Source of the DNA: a virus
Virus record (IMG/VR): IMGVR_UViG_3300047157_000063
Location: 1-64,000 of that record
Length of the DNA stretch: 64,000 nt
Reading direction: 5' to 3' (one strand)
Part shown: positions 1-10,180 of the stretch, piece after piece
Layout: every line of letters starts with the position of its first letter
Numbering within the stretch: position 1 is the first letter of the stretch
Translations under genes and position numbers: made by a program
The notes under the pieces: generated by a model
The model's input: only the letters and a program-made list of their open reading frames with translations
What the model was told of the DNA's origin: nothing
Databases searched by the model: none

Positions 1-350
1 GTTGTAATTTTTCATTAGCAGCTTCTGTTTCAGCTAAGCTAGCTTTCTTTCTACCTTCTTTTGCTTGAGCTTTAGTTACGTTAGGTGTTAAATAATTTTC
101 CAACACTTTAGCAAACTTTTTTCTACCAACTGGACTATTTAAATCATATTTACTTCTTTCTGATACTACGAACTTTTTAAATAAACCATTGTCTGTTATT
201 TTAACATGATTAGGGTTAAAATCTAATTTATCTGTATTACCTTTAGAGTCTTTAAATATTTCATTTCGCTCTACAGCAGTCATAACCTTATCACTACCTA
301 AAAACTTAAATTGTCCTTGACCTATACTATTTTGAAATATACTAGCAACT
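1..350 (-). CDS. Continuation of the giant internal virion protein (out of frame, cut by window edge)
   Basis: The minus strand stays open from about 358 to base 1 in a frame shifted by one from the 1725-residue ORF that stops at 351. Its translation starts RVASIFQNSIGQGQ and is rich in Lys, Glu and Ala, like its neighbour. The junction is a run of four C (minus strand). With three C the upstream ORF would read through SLDPRVASIF without a stop. I therefore read this as the C-terminal continuation of the same protein, separated by a one-base homopolymer indel, with its end outside the window. An independent overlapping gene is possible, but I see no good start codon. Confidence 0.6.
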
Positions 351-3300
351 CTAGGGGTCTAGAGACTTAGATATGTCTTGTATTGCTTCTTTGTATTTTT
401 CTACAAAATCAGAATCATTCAACCTGTCTTTATATGTTTTGTTTATATCTAACCTTTTAATATCGTCTTCAGATACACCCTCTTTTCTTAAAAGCTTTAT
501 AATAGCATCGTTTATACCGGCATATTTATTAGAAAAGCTTTTAGGTATAATAGCACCTGTGTTTAATTGGTTTAAAGATCTCAAGGCTTCAGCTCTAGCT
601 GTCATATCCTTTATAGCGTCTCCAGATATTTTATAACCATTAACACCTATTACTTTATCCCATTGTTTGTCTAATATTGCTTTTTCTTTTTCAGTAAACG
701 ATAATCTTATTTCTTCCCACGCTTTAGGTATATTTGCACCAAACCAATTATATTTTCCAACTTTTTCTACAAGTTTATCCCAAACAGCTTCTTCAACTTT
801 TACTTTAGCCTTAAACTCCTTTGACTGCAGGTTAATATCCGTAGCTCCTCTTATAGCTTCTTTAACGTAAGGAATTACATCTTGCTCAAGTTTAAGTTTG
901 TGATATTTGTTAGGGTTTTTAGCCTGTATTAAATCTTGTATTGCCATATTGTTTATAGCTTCTCTACCTATTTGACTAGAGTTAACCTTAGCAACTTGAT
1001 TTAAAAATTCATCAAAGTTTTTCTTGTTTGCTACATTATCACGACCTCCAAAAACCAACCTATATAAATCACCTTTTTTGTAATCTTTCTTTTTCCATTT
1101 TTCTGCTCTAGCATTTGTTTCTTTAGACATCCAATCTGGTAATTCACTAGACTTAAATACTTCACCAGTTTTAGTAAACATATTTTTAAATATAGTTTTA
1201 CCAATCATTGAATTTTCATACATATCAGGGTTGGATGTTCTAGGTATCATCTCATGACCAAGCTGTTCGTTTTTTAATAACCATTCTTTAGCTATATTCA
1301 CGTAGTCTTTTGGTTTAGTAGATTCATTTATACCTATCTTGCTATACATCATCTCTTTCACACTAGGTGCAAGTTCTTTACCTATACCCATAAACGTTAG
1401 ATCCTTAAAACTAAGGTTATCAATAACCTCTTTTGTTTTAACAGGAGCAAAGTCTGGTATGCCCATTGCCTCGTTTATGTTTATTGGGTATTTATATTTT
1501 TTACCGTCAATAGTTATAGATTTCTTAGTTTGATTTTTATCTATCTGACTAGTAAAGTCTGTGTAAGATCTATCAGCACTAGCAGCCTCAGCTCTTTCTA
1601 ATACACCTTCTTGACTAAAGCTTACTGTTTGATAAACATCACCTTGTGACTTACCAGCATCTGTACTACCTTCTTTTATCTCATAAACACGTTTAGCTAA
1701 TTGCTGCATAACATGTTTAGTTAAAGGCATTTCAGCTTCTGTCTTACCATAAGCAGCAGGATCATATGTTTTTATTATAGATTCTAAACCTCTGTTTTTA
1801 CCTCTAGTTAAATCATATACTAACTCCGTAGCAAGCATATATCTATCTGTAGGATCTAACACTTGTTGATCTTCAAGCCCTTTGAAAACTCTACCTTGAT
1901 TATACTTATTTATAACATTGTATATTATAGCATCAAACTCTTTAGATATTGATGTTGGGTTTTTAGGATCTGGAACAAGAAGTTCTCTAATTACCTTATC
2001 TATATTTCCGTCGTGTTTTTCTTTTAACTCATTAAACCTGTTTTGAATTTTTACAGACTCAGCAGCCATAGCTGTAAACTCTTTAGAGTTGGCGGATTCA
2101 AACGCAAAATCTTCTGACTTAGATTCTTTAGTTCTCATGTCAGTATTAATAGGTTCTTTTATCCAAGCTTGTTTATCTATGTTGTTAAAAAGGTCCCATT
2201 GTTTTTGAGTAACGTTTCCTTTAGCTATACCTCTAGATAAACTATAAAAGAAGTTTATTAAATCTTCTTTAGTATTTACTTTATAATCAGTACCTAATTT
2301 AGACATAAAACCTTCACTCCACTTACCCAAGTCATTAAACTTATTACTGCTAACAAATCTACTATAGTTTCTAGGATTAGCTAAAGCTTCAAATACATAA
2401 GCTACATACTCTTCGTTTTGTATTTCTTTTTCTCTTTGCTTTATTTCTTTTTTAGTTAAACCCTCACTCTGTTCTTTTGTTAATTTATAGTTATCTTCTA
2501 TAAAATCTTTTATAAATAACTCTTCACCCGTTTTATAATCAAATATTTTATTCTTATCAAATACTTTAGAAAGCTCATTTCTTAATTGCAAAGCTATTTC
2601 TGGGTTTTTCTTCATCATACCTTTCATACCAAAGTGAACTAACTCGTGAGGTAGCTTACCAGGTTCAGCTTTATTGGTATTGATCCATATTCTATCTCTT
2701 GTAGAATTTATCTCAGCCGTCGCGTTCTTATCACTAACCCACTCAGGAGCTTCTTTAGAAGCAAAAAACTCTACACCTTTTGGATTAATTGTTTTCTTTA
2801 AACCTTCAAATTGTTTGTTTACTTTTTCCGTAGCTTTCTTGTCATCTTGCCAATCCTCCATCATCCAAGCTTGTTGCAAAGATGCTTCAGAGTTTTTATA
2901 TAACGTATACCATTTTTTAAACTCTTCTTTAGCTTTTTCAATACCCGGTTCTCTTGGAGATTTACCAGTTGGATCTACAACGTTTTTAGCTTCTAAGTAT
3001 GATATTTTTTGAGATGCTTTTTGAGCTAAACCATAAGATTCATTTCTTATATCTTCAATACCTTTCCACCAAACTCTACCGTCTTTACCTTTCATTGTTC
3101 TAACAGGCGTTAATGACGCTATTGTTGCAGAAATTGGATTGTTCTTACCCGTAAAACCTTTATAACCTGCTTGTAGTCTAGAACCTTGCTTAGCCATTCC
3201 TCTCATACCTAGTGCTCCAAAAACAAAGTAGTTAACTAAAGCATCTCTACCTACCTTGCTAAAAGCAAACTCACTGTCTATGTCACCACCGTAGTATTCA

Positions 3301-5528
3301 TTTTCTATGTGTGTCATAAAATCTTTGTTCCCTCTAATATCCGAAACTAAAGCTTCTAGGTTTTTAGCACCTTCTACAGAAAGCATACCAGCAACACCAC
3401 CTTTAACTGGATTATTTATTAAGTTGTTTAAAGCTGGGCTGGATGATTTTAGAAATGGCAAAGCTTTACCTATTCCGTAAAATGCAACTCCACCACCCAT
3501 GTGGTAATGCTCGTCAAAAGCGGCTTTCATTTTAGCTTCTTCGTACATAGCATGTCCTAAAAAGTTCATAGTTTTATTTAAATTATGACCTCTTGTTATA
3601 CCAGCTTTTCTAAAAGCAGCAGCTCCTCTTCTTGCTAATTTAGGTATACCAGTTATAATACCTGTTTTCTTAGCCGCCACATCTATTAATGCAAATTCTG
3701 CTAAAGCAGGTACAAACCCAGTAAAACCTTCCCAAATTTCGTAAGGAACTGATCTTTCAAATTTCTTTTTATCTTCGTCAGACACTAAACCACCGTAGGT
3801 ATCTTCTAATCCAGCTATAATATCTAACTCTTTTCTTTTACTAAAAGTACCATGTGTTCCTACATCTTCGTAATCTTTCTCGTCAAACTTTTCAAATATT
3901 TTAGCAGCACCAGTCCATTGAGCTAAATCGCCTTTAAAACCTTCAACAATCATTTCACCTCCTCTTTTTAACCAATCAACACTAGATTCTTCTGTTGTTG
4001 GGTTAACGTTTAATAAGGACATTTTCTTTAATACTTCTTTTTCTAAAAGTATTTGTTTTCTGTCATCTCTATGATCTCTTACTTTATATTTAAAGTTTCT
4101 TGATAAATCTTTATCACCAAATTCATCTTCATCAAAAAATGTTTTTTCAATAAAACTAAAATCTTGTTTCTTATCATTTTCTAATAAACCAAAGTAACCT
4201 AGTGGTGATTTAAAATTATTACCTTCTAAGAAATTACTAAGACTTAAACCGGATCTATTAGCTTTTGCGGCTAATTGTTCTTCAGGTGTTATTAAACTAT
4301 TACCACCAGCGCTATCACCATCAGCGGCTATAACTCTATCGTAATGCTTACTTAACACTTCCATTGGTAAATTATAAACAAAACCATTGTCCGCAGTACC
4401 TGTTTTGTATTCTTTCAATAACTCCCAAGCCTCAGGATCATTTATAACAACATCATATCTTTCTTCTCCTTCAAAATCATTAACAGCTAGTTCGTGTATT
4501 TTTTTATTATAAACATTGTTAACATGCTCTTCATACGTGGGAGCGCTCCAGTCTCCATTTTGAACTTGTTCTCTATATTGTTTTATTTCTTCTTCAGTAA
4601 AAGTAAAACTACTATTAGCTTTTTCAGGTGTTAGTTTTTTAATACTATTACCCTCATAATCTACTAGTATTTCCGTTTCGTCACCATACAGCGATTTAAC
4701 ATCTTCTAATATTTCGTTTTGTAGATTAAATAAGTAAGTGTTTGATTCTAATGTCGGAGGGTTCTCCGAATCATCTCTAAGTGTTTTAAGGGTTTTAACC
4801 TTATCAGCTATTGCTTTTTCTTTTGGACCTAAAGATTCGTAGTCATAACCTTTGTATAATTCTTCAATAGCACTTTCGCTAGCAAAGTTAGGGTTATTAG
4901 CTCTAGCTTTTATTTGTTCTTTAAAATAAGTTTTACGGTTTTCAGCTTTTAATACACTCTGTTCTTTAGCTTTTCTTTCAACTTGATCGTTGATTAATTT
5001 ATCAATATCAGATTCTTCTAAACCTTCAAAACCTTCTTTAGCTGTCCAGCCTCCAAACCAACCTTCTTCACCATACCTAGCTTTAACTAGTTTAGCCATG
5101 TCTTTATAAGAGTCTGAGTCTCCCTTATCAGGGTCGGAATCACCTAAGTATATTTTTTCCCAATCAACAACATTATCGTAATCTTCAAGATCATAATCTT
5201 CACCGTACGTTGTCATTACATCTTCAGGATTATCAAACCAAGAAGCAGCGTCTGCCTCGGCGCTCGCGTATTCTTTAGATGATCTAGCTTTGGTAGCTCT
5301 TTTATCTTCTGCCTCGTCTTTTTTTCTTCTATCCTCAATCATAGCGGCAGCTTGTCTATCAAACTTATCTCCATAAAGCCTAGCAGCTTCAACGTTTACA
5401 GGTTCAATAGGATCATTTATAGCTTCATCTCCAGCTAACTCGCTGTCTAAAATGTCTTGACCAGTATATTCAACTCCTTCAGGCCAATACCAAGGTATTT
5501 CCTGCTTGTGATTCTTGTTATGAGGCAT
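351..5528 (-). CDS. Giant internal virion protein with HELVH metallopeptidase-like motif
   Basis: This 1725-residue protein is the largest in the window and lies last in the late operon, behind two other likely internal virion proteins. That is where podoviruses keep proteins ejected with the DNA (compare T7 gp16). The N-terminal 600 residues are acidic, Lys/Glu-rich and helical. Hydrophobic stretches near residues 620-750 (with a Gly-rich patch) could insert into a membrane. Residues 961-965 are HELVH, followed by FGMKGM, the HExxH signature of zinc metallopeptidases; a third zinc ligand is not assigned. The role could be peptidoglycan or envelope processing during DNA entry, or virion maturation; this is inference. 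The stop at 351 is probably a one-base indel artefact. Confidence 0.6.
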   Translation of the reverse strand: MPHNKNHKQEIPWYWPEGVEYTGQDILDSELAGDEAINDPIEPVNVEAARLYGDKFDRQAAAMIEDRRKKDEAEDKRATKARSSKEYASAEADAASWFDNPEDVMTTYGEDYDLEDYDNVVDWEKIYLGDSDPDKGDSDSYKDMAKLVKARYGEEGWFGGWTAKEGFEGLEESDIDKLINDQVERKAKEQSVLKAENRKTYFKEQIKARANNPNFASESAIEELYKGYDYESLGPKEKAIADKVKTLKTLRDDSENPPTLESNTYLFNLQNEILEDVKSLYGDETEILVDYEGNSIKKLTPEKANSSFTFTEEEIKQYREQVQNGDWSAPTYEEHVNNVYNKKIHELAVNDFEGEERYDVVINDPEAWELLKEYKTGTADNGFVYNLPMEVLSKHYDRVIAADGDSAGGNSLITPEEQLAAKANRSGLSLSNFLEGNNFKSPLGYFGLLENDKKQDFSFIEKTFFDEDEFGDKDLSRNFKYKVRDHRDDRKQILLEKEVLKKMSLLNVNPTTEESSVDWLKRGGEMIVEGFKGDLAQWTGAAKIFEKFDEKDYEDVGTHGTFSKRKELDIIAGLEDTYGGLVSDEDKKKFERSVPYEIWEGFTGFVPALAEFALIDVAAKKTGIITGIPKLARRGAAAFRKAGITRGHNLNKTMNFLGHAMYEEAKMKAAFDEHYHMGGGVAFYGIGKALPFLKSSSPALNNLINNPVKGGVAGMLSVEGAKNLEALVSDIRGNKDFMTHIENEYYGGDIDSEFAFSKVGRDALVNYFVFGALGMRGMAKQGSRLQAGYKGFTGKNNPISATIASLTPVRTMKGKDGRVWWKGIEDIRNESYGLAQKASQKISYLEAKNVVDPTGKSPREPGIEKAKEEFKKWYTLYKNSEASLQQAWMMEDWQDDKKATEKVNKQFEGLKKTINPKGVEFFASKEAPEWVSDKNATAEINSTRDRIWINTNKAEPGKLPHELVHFGMKGMMKKNPEIALQLRNELSKVFDKNKIFDYKTGEELFIKDFIEDNYKLTKEQSEGLTKKEIKQREKEIQNEEYVAYVFEALANPRNYSRFVSSNKFNDLGKWSEGFMSKLGTDYKVNTKEDLINFFYSLSRGIAKGNVTQKQWDLFNNIDKQAWIKEPINTDMRTKESKSEDFAFESANSKEFTAMAAESVKIQNRFNELKEKHDGNIDKVIRELLVPDPKNPTSISKEFDAIIYNVINKYNQGRVFKGLEDQQVLDPTDRYMLATELVYDLTRGKNRGLESIIKTYDPAAYGKTEAEMPLTKHVMQQLAKRVYEIKEGSTDAGKSQGDVYQTVSFSQEGVLERAEAASADRSYTDFTSQIDKNQTKKSITIDGKKYKYPININEAMGIPDFAPVKTKEVIDNLSFKDLTFMGIGKELAPSVKEMMYSKIGINESTKPKDYVNIAKEWLLKNEQLGHEMIPRTSNPDMYENSMIGKTIFKNMFTKTGEVFKSSELPDWMSKETNARAEKWKKKDYKKGDLYRLVFGGRDNVANKKNFDEFLNQVAKVNSSQIGREAINNMAIQDLIQAKNPNKYHKLKLEQDVIPYVKEAIRGATDINLQSKEFKAKVKVEEAVWDKLVEKVGKYNWFGANIPKAWEEIRLSFTEKEKAILDKQWDKVIGVNGYKISGDAIKDMTARAEALRSLNQLNTGAIIPKSFSNKYAGINDAIIKLLRKEGVSEDDIKRLDINKTYKDRLNDSDFVEKYKEAIQDISKSLDP

Positions 5529-5537
5529 ATAATTATT

Positions 5538-6854
5538 TTATTTGATTTTACCGTTCGCAAACAACTGCTCTAGTATCTTAGACATTTGACCGTCTTTTGA
5601 TAAAGAAAGTGACTCTATACCAGATGCTAGATACGTTATTTGTCCGTTTGCAACATATTCGTTTTTCTTTTTAGCTGATGTAGCGTCTCTATAACCTCTG
5701 TTTTCATCTAAATCAAAAATACCAAAAGTTCCACCCATATCTACTATCTTTAAACCAGTACCAGCAAACACATTGTTTTGGAAGTCATTAGTTGTTAGAG
5801 CTGGATTAGCAGCGTTGTTCACCATCCAATTAGAAAAAGTTGGTTTTGTTTTTGGTGGATTGACCTTGTCATCTTTAGGTTTCTTTCTTTTATTATAGTT
5901 TTCTACACTTGCACCTACGCTAGTACCCATAACTTCACCTAAATATTTAGACAACTCTTGTTTTAATAATTCTTCATTAGCACCGTCTCTCCAGTCTATA
6001 TTTGAATCAGGATTATTCTTTTGCCAGTTCTCAACAAAACTATCACCAGTACCACCAATATCATCATAAGCCATAGATAAAACACCTTCTCTACCTATCT
6101 TTTTATATAGTTGAGCTAATTGTATCTGTGTTGTTTGATCGTCATAAGGTACTCCATATCTAGATGCGTTAGCTGTAGCTTTAGACCACATGTCTATATA
6201 AGCAGAACCAGCTTCAGCGTTTTCAATAAAGTAATTAGGTATATCATCTTCATTGGTAACACGTGATTCACCTGTTACAGGATCTGTCCATACATAGTTT
6301 TTCTTACCTCCTTCAAAATAAACACTATCATATTGACCACCTCTTGTGTGAGCTAGTATAGTTCTATCTTCGTCTGAAACAGCTTCTGATATTAAACCAT
6401 TGTCAAAGTCAGCTAAGTAAGCTTCGCTATCTTCTTTATCTTTTACCAAGCTATTGTTTATATTAGTTAAACCTCCCATGGCATTATCCATAGCGATTTT
6501 AGCATTTAAATATGCTTCAGACGTTGGATCAGCTTCAGCTACTACTCTAGCATTAGCAGCATAATCTTGTTTAAGAGCTAAAAGCTCTTTTTGTAACTCA
6601 GGTCTTAACTTATCATTAACTTTACTAATATCAGGAGATGGCATACCATCGATCATAGTTCTAACCCTATTCTCAGCAGCATCTCTTTTACTTCTTTGAT
6701 AACGTCTTTCGTATTCTTGAGACCTAATAGCCATGTCTGTTCTACGACTAGCTTCTTTTAAAAAAGGATCAAATGCTTTACCGTGGTCTACAAAACCACC
6801 ATCAGGACCTTTAATGTCCTTATCAGCATTTACTATGTTCATGTCCATTGCCAT
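5538..6854 (-). CDS. Probable internal virion protein (438 aa)
   Basis: A soluble-looking 438-residue protein, rich in Asp, Asn and Lys, with a long charged helical segment (residues about 30-110) typical of coiled-coil virion proteins. I recognise no enzymatic motif. It lies 9 bases upstream of the giant HELVH protein gene and 19 bases downstream of the Ala/Gln-rich protein, so the three form a likely cassette like the T7 internal core genes 14-15-16. The function is inferred from position only. The start at 6854 (MAMDMNIV) has two further ATG codons within five residues, so the exact start is uncertain. Confidence 0.55.
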   Translation of the reverse strand: MAMDMNIVNADKDIKGPDGGFVDHGKAFDPFLKEASRRTDMAIRSQEYERRYQRSKRDAAENRVRTMIDGMPSPDISKVNDKLRPELQKELLALKQDYAANARVVAEADPTSEAYLNAKIAMDNAMGGLTNINNSLVKDKEDSEAYLADFDNGLISEAVSDEDRTILAHTRGGQYDSVYFEGGKKNYVWTDPVTGESRVTNEDDIPNYFIENAEAGSAYIDMWSKATANASRYGVPYDDQTTQIQLAQLYKKIGREGVLSMAYDDIGGTGDSFVENWQKNNPDSNIDWRDGANEELLKQELSKYLGEVMGTSVGASVENYNKRKKPKDDKVNPPKTKPTFSNWMVNNAANPALTTNDFQNNVFAGTGLKIVDMGGTFGIFDLDENRGYRDATSAKKKNEYVANGQITYLASGIESLSLSKDGQMSKILEQLFANGKIK

Positions 6855-6873
6855 ATCTTATATTTTATTTTTA

Positions 6874-7611
6874 TTAACTTCCACCAAATAAAGGTGTACC
6901 ACCTTGCCCAAATAATTCTGGATTATTTTGCATACCACCACCAAAACCATCTTGACCTCCTCCACCAAACCCACCAGGAGCAGATGATTTACCAAGTATG
7001 TTACCTAGTTGTAAACCAGATCCTAAAGCTTGAGTTGCCCCACCAACTATTGCTTGAGTTGCTTTTGCTCTAGCAGCGTTCGCGGCTTTTAACCTATTAG
7101 AAGCCATACCAAATTCAGTGTCCATTTTATCTTTTTCAGCCTCTCTAGACATCATCTCACCTTTTCTTTCTAGCATGTCTATTTGATTCTGACCTCTTGC
7201 CTTAGCCATTTGATTAGCTTGTTCTTGTTGACCAACGCTAGCCATGTTTTGTTGAATATTCTGAGAGCCTTGATTTGCCATAGCTTGTGCTAATGCTGCA
7301 ATACCAGAACCACCAGCGGCTCCTTGCATTGAATTCATAGTGTTAGCTAGTTGTTGGTTTTGTTGCTCAGCAACCATTTCGTTTTGCTGTGTATTTACAG
7401 TTAAGTCCTCATAAGCGTTTTCCATACCAGCATATATATTACTAGTATCAGCTGTAGCTAACTTATCTTTCATTCTGTTATATTCTCCCTGAGCTTTTCG
7501 TTGCTCGGCTTTTCTTTTCTTACTACCTATTATACCAGATGCTATGCTAGTTAAACCTTTAACTGCACCCATTGCTGCCATAACTGGAAATAATTTCGCT
7601 GGTGAACTCAT
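6874..7611 (-). CDS. Probable internal virion protein, Ala/Gln/Met-rich with Gly-rich tail
   Basis: A 245-residue protein with an N-terminal hydrophobic helix (residues about 8-28, GAVKGLTSIASGIIGSKKRK), a long Gln/Ala/Met-rich helical centre and a low-complexity C-terminus rich in Gly and Phe (residues about 205-245). Proteins built like this, with a short membrane-active N-terminal segment and an Ala/Gln coiled coil, occur as the smallest ejected core protein of podoviruses (T7 gp14-like). That assignment rests on composition and on the position ahead of the two larger internal protein genes; I see no specific motif. Confidence 0.5.
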   Translation of the reverse strand: MSSPAKLFPVMAAMGAVKGLTSIASGIIGSKKRKAEQRKAQGEYNRMKDKLATADTSNIYAGMENAYEDLTVNTQQNEMVAEQQNQQLANTMNSMQGAAGGSGIAALAQAMANQGSQNIQQNMASVGQQEQANQMAKARGQNQIDMLERKGEMMSREAEKDKMDTEFGMASNRLKAANAARAKATQAIVGGATQALGSGLQLGNILGKSSAPGGFGGGGQDGFGGGMQNNPELFGQGGTPLFGGS

Positions 7612-7649
7612 ATTCTTTTATTTATATTAATAATTACACTTTTTCTTGA

Positions 7650-8009
7650 TTATTTACTACTTGGAAAGAACTCTGTTGATACAGAGAACAATTCCGCTGC
7701 GCTTGTTGAGTTGTTTATAAACTCTATTTCTGCATAATAACCTATAACCCCTGACGTTCCTACTTGGGTATCTTTACCAAAAAATATAAAATTACCTAGT
7801 TTAGGTCTAGGTGTTGTCGCGTCTACATCAACGTTTACAAATGGAAAACCATTTGAATCTCTACCTATTGCTATACACGGCCCTAATCTTACAATGTCAC
7901 CATCATTATTAACAAAGTATATAAGGTCCATACCTGTTAAAGATGTAGATGTTTTTCTCTGTAGTGATGTATTTATATTGTTTAAAAATCCTAATGTTAC
8001 TGTTGCCAT
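7650..8009 (-). CDS. Small virion-associated protein (119 aa)
   Basis: A 119-residue, beta-rich protein with Asn, Thr and Ser, of the size and composition of minor tail or decoration proteins. It sits three bases after the Ig/cadherin-like protein gene and ahead of the internal virion cassette, so it is probably co-translated with the former. No family is recognised; a structural role is inferred from context. Confidence 0.5.
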   Translation of the reverse strand: MATVTLGFLNNINTSLQRKTSTSLTGMDLIYFVNNDGDIVRLGPCIAIGRDSNGFPFVNVDVDATTPRPKLGNFIFFGKDTQVGTSGVIGYYAEIEFINNSTSAAELFSVSTEFFPSSK

Positions 8010-8012
8010 ATC

Positions 8013-10163
8013 TTATTGTAAAACGTTATCGTATTCTATTTTCCATTCAAATGTATAACTACCACTAGCTATTAGACCGTTACCACTATTGTGACTATTA
8101 GGTACTGTAACAGTAGATGATGTTACGTTTATAGTACCTGTTCTAGCTGATTGATCAAATTGCGATGTGCCTTGGTTTATATTAACCACATCTGAAGCTA
8201 GTGTTGTACTACCATATTTAAAGGTATATCTTATTGTCATATCACCAAAGTTATCAACATAACTTGGGAAACCAGTATGTGTGCTATCTAAAGACCAACT
8301 TGTGAATATAGCGTTAAAACTAGTAGCACCAACTGAGTTGCTAGTGTATGCTGCTGTACCTTGGAAAGCCGCGGCGCCAATTAAACCGGGAGTCATTTCT
8401 ACCTCCGTGTTGTCCCAACTCCAAACAGAATTAAACGTTGGCGCGTTAGATCCAGAAGAGGCTATAGTAACTGGAACTGAAGCTGTGTTACTATCATCTA
8501 TACCATCGTTTACTTTAAATGTAAATGTATCACCGCCACTAACTAAAGCGCTACTTGGCGTGTATGTACAAGCGCCGGTTGATGAATTTATAACAGCTGT
8601 TCCTTTAGAACCTTGACTAACGATGCTAAACGTAAGAGTATCTCCATCTGCGTCACTACCTGTTAAGGTAAATGTTGTAGCTGTATTGTTTGCTATAGCT
8701 TGGTTCGATGGAGTATTAGCAACTGGAGCTGTATTTAATTCTATAATTTTACTTAGATTTAAAATAGCGTTTGTTGGTATTGATGGAAATCTTCTAACAC
8801 TATAAATACCTGATACGGTTACTTTTTTAGGATTAGATGTATTATTAACGACAGCGCTTAAAGTACCACCTATCACACCACTATTAGCTATATTAACGTC
8901 TGTAGATCCAGATATAGATGAGCTACCGGTTATTTCATTAATCTGAATTGGGGTTTGTGCTGGTTTCCATGACGCGCCACTACTATTTATAACCCATGAA
9001 ACAGGTAGAGGTAGGTATTCATCGTCATATTCAAATGGATCTAATAATGGGAAACCTGTTTGACTATATGTGTTAGTAGGTATTGTCATACCTGTAGTGC
9101 TGTTTCTGCTTACAGAAAATGTTATAGAACTTTGAGCATACTGTGTTAAGGCATAAGTCTTTGGTGAATTACCACTATTAAAAACAAAATCATAAGGACT
9201 AACCTCTGTAAGTTTAACAGTATAATATATAGCTGCGTTTGTTGTGTTTTCAGGAAAAGTTATAGTTTCAATAACTTGATTATTACTACCTACTGTTATT
9301 TCTTTACCCGTGTTGTTGTATTCAGAACCAAGTAAACTAACAGCTGGCGTACTAGTAACATAAGCATCGATTTTTAATTTAGCACCGGAATCTCCTACTA
9401 TAGTTACATTCCTTGACTCTCCAAAATAATTTATTTGTGAAGAAGGTACTATAGCTTTGTATATCTTATCATCTGATACTGTAATATTATCTTTTACCCT
9501 AGCGATGTAGGTTATTTTATTACTTGTTGAATCAACATTTGGAAACTTATATTTAACTGTTAAGGTAAATTGTGTTAAATTGTCCCCAGCAAAAGTACCT
9601 GTGTTTTCAGTAACTTCAACCACATATCTACTAAGAGTAGGTGAATCTATAGTGTAACATGTTGCTGGGTCATTTGCAAACTTCTTGTTTGTTCCAGCGC
9701 TAAATACTTTAGTAAATAAAGTTACCGCTGTAGAACTAGGTACACCTGATTGACTGTAGTTATCAGCTTGAGACGAGTGTGATGTTGTTACTGTTACACT
9801 AGAATCACTTATATGTACATTGCTACCAGACACAGTTGTTTGATTAGTTTCACCTTTATCAGCAACACCGTTAATATCTAGTGTTACAGTTGTATCTGCA
9901 CCAGGCATCGTGTAGCTATCGTTAAGATCTATATTAACACTAACTGTATTAGCAAAAGTCCCAGGCGTTCCAGTATCTGTAAAAGTTACTGCTGATATAG
10001 CACTAGGAAGACTACCTGCTACTGAAAAACTAGAAGCTTTAACACTGTGATATGCTACTGGTGTTATTACTAAATTAGCATCAATATCAGCATTGTTGTC
10101 AACAGCTTGTCCACCCACCTTTGTTAAACTAGTCGAATTTATTGTACAATTTGTTAATCCCAT
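8013..10163 (-). CDS. Tail/surface protein with Ig/cadherin-like domain
   Basis: A 716-residue Thr/Ser/Asn-rich protein made almost entirely of beta-type sequence. Residues about 475-565 carry a recognisable cadherin/VCBS-type repeat: NTAPVANTPSNQAI, then GSDADGDTLTFSI, TYTPSSALVSGGDTFTF and VNDGIDDSN. The DADGD segment would bind calcium in that family. The rest looks like further Ig-like strands. Such domains occur on phage tail appendages that touch glycans. The gene starts right after the stabilization-like protein and stops just before the 119-residue protein gene. The exact position on the virion is unknown. Confidence 0.6.
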   Translation of the reverse strand: MGLTNCTINSTSLTKVGGQAVDNNADIDANLVITPVAYHSVKASSFSVAGSLPSAISAVTFTDTGTPGTFANTVSVNIDLNDSYTMPGADTTVTLDINGVADKGETNQTTVSGSNVHISDSSVTVTTSHSSQADNYSQSGVPSSTAVTLFTKVFSAGTNKKFANDPATCYTIDSPTLSRYVVEVTENTGTFAGDNLTQFTLTVKYKFPNVDSTSNKITYIARVKDNITVSDDKIYKAIVPSSQINYFGESRNVTIVGDSGAKLKIDAYVTSTPAVSLLGSEYNNTGKEITVGSNNQVIETITFPENTTNAAIYYTVKLTEVSPYDFVFNSGNSPKTYALTQYAQSSITFSVSRNSTTGMTIPTNTYSQTGFPLLDPFEYDDEYLPLPVSWVINSSGASWKPAQTPIQINEITGSSSISGSTDVNIANSGVIGGTLSAVVNNTSNPKKVTVSGIYSVRRFPSIPTNAILNLSKIIELNTAPVANTPSNQAIANNTATTFTLTGSDADGDTLTFSIVSQGSKGTAVINSSTGACTYTPSSALVSGGDTFTFKVNDGIDDSNTASVPVTIASSGSNAPTFNSVWSWDNTEVEMTPGLIGAAAFQGTAAYTSNSVGATSFNAIFTSWSLDSTHTGFPSYVDNFGDMTIRYTFKYGSTTLASDVVNINQGTSQFDQSARTGTINVTSSTVTVPNSHNSGNGLIASGSYTFEWKIEYDNVLQ

Positions 10164-10180
10164 TTATATTTTATTTATTG

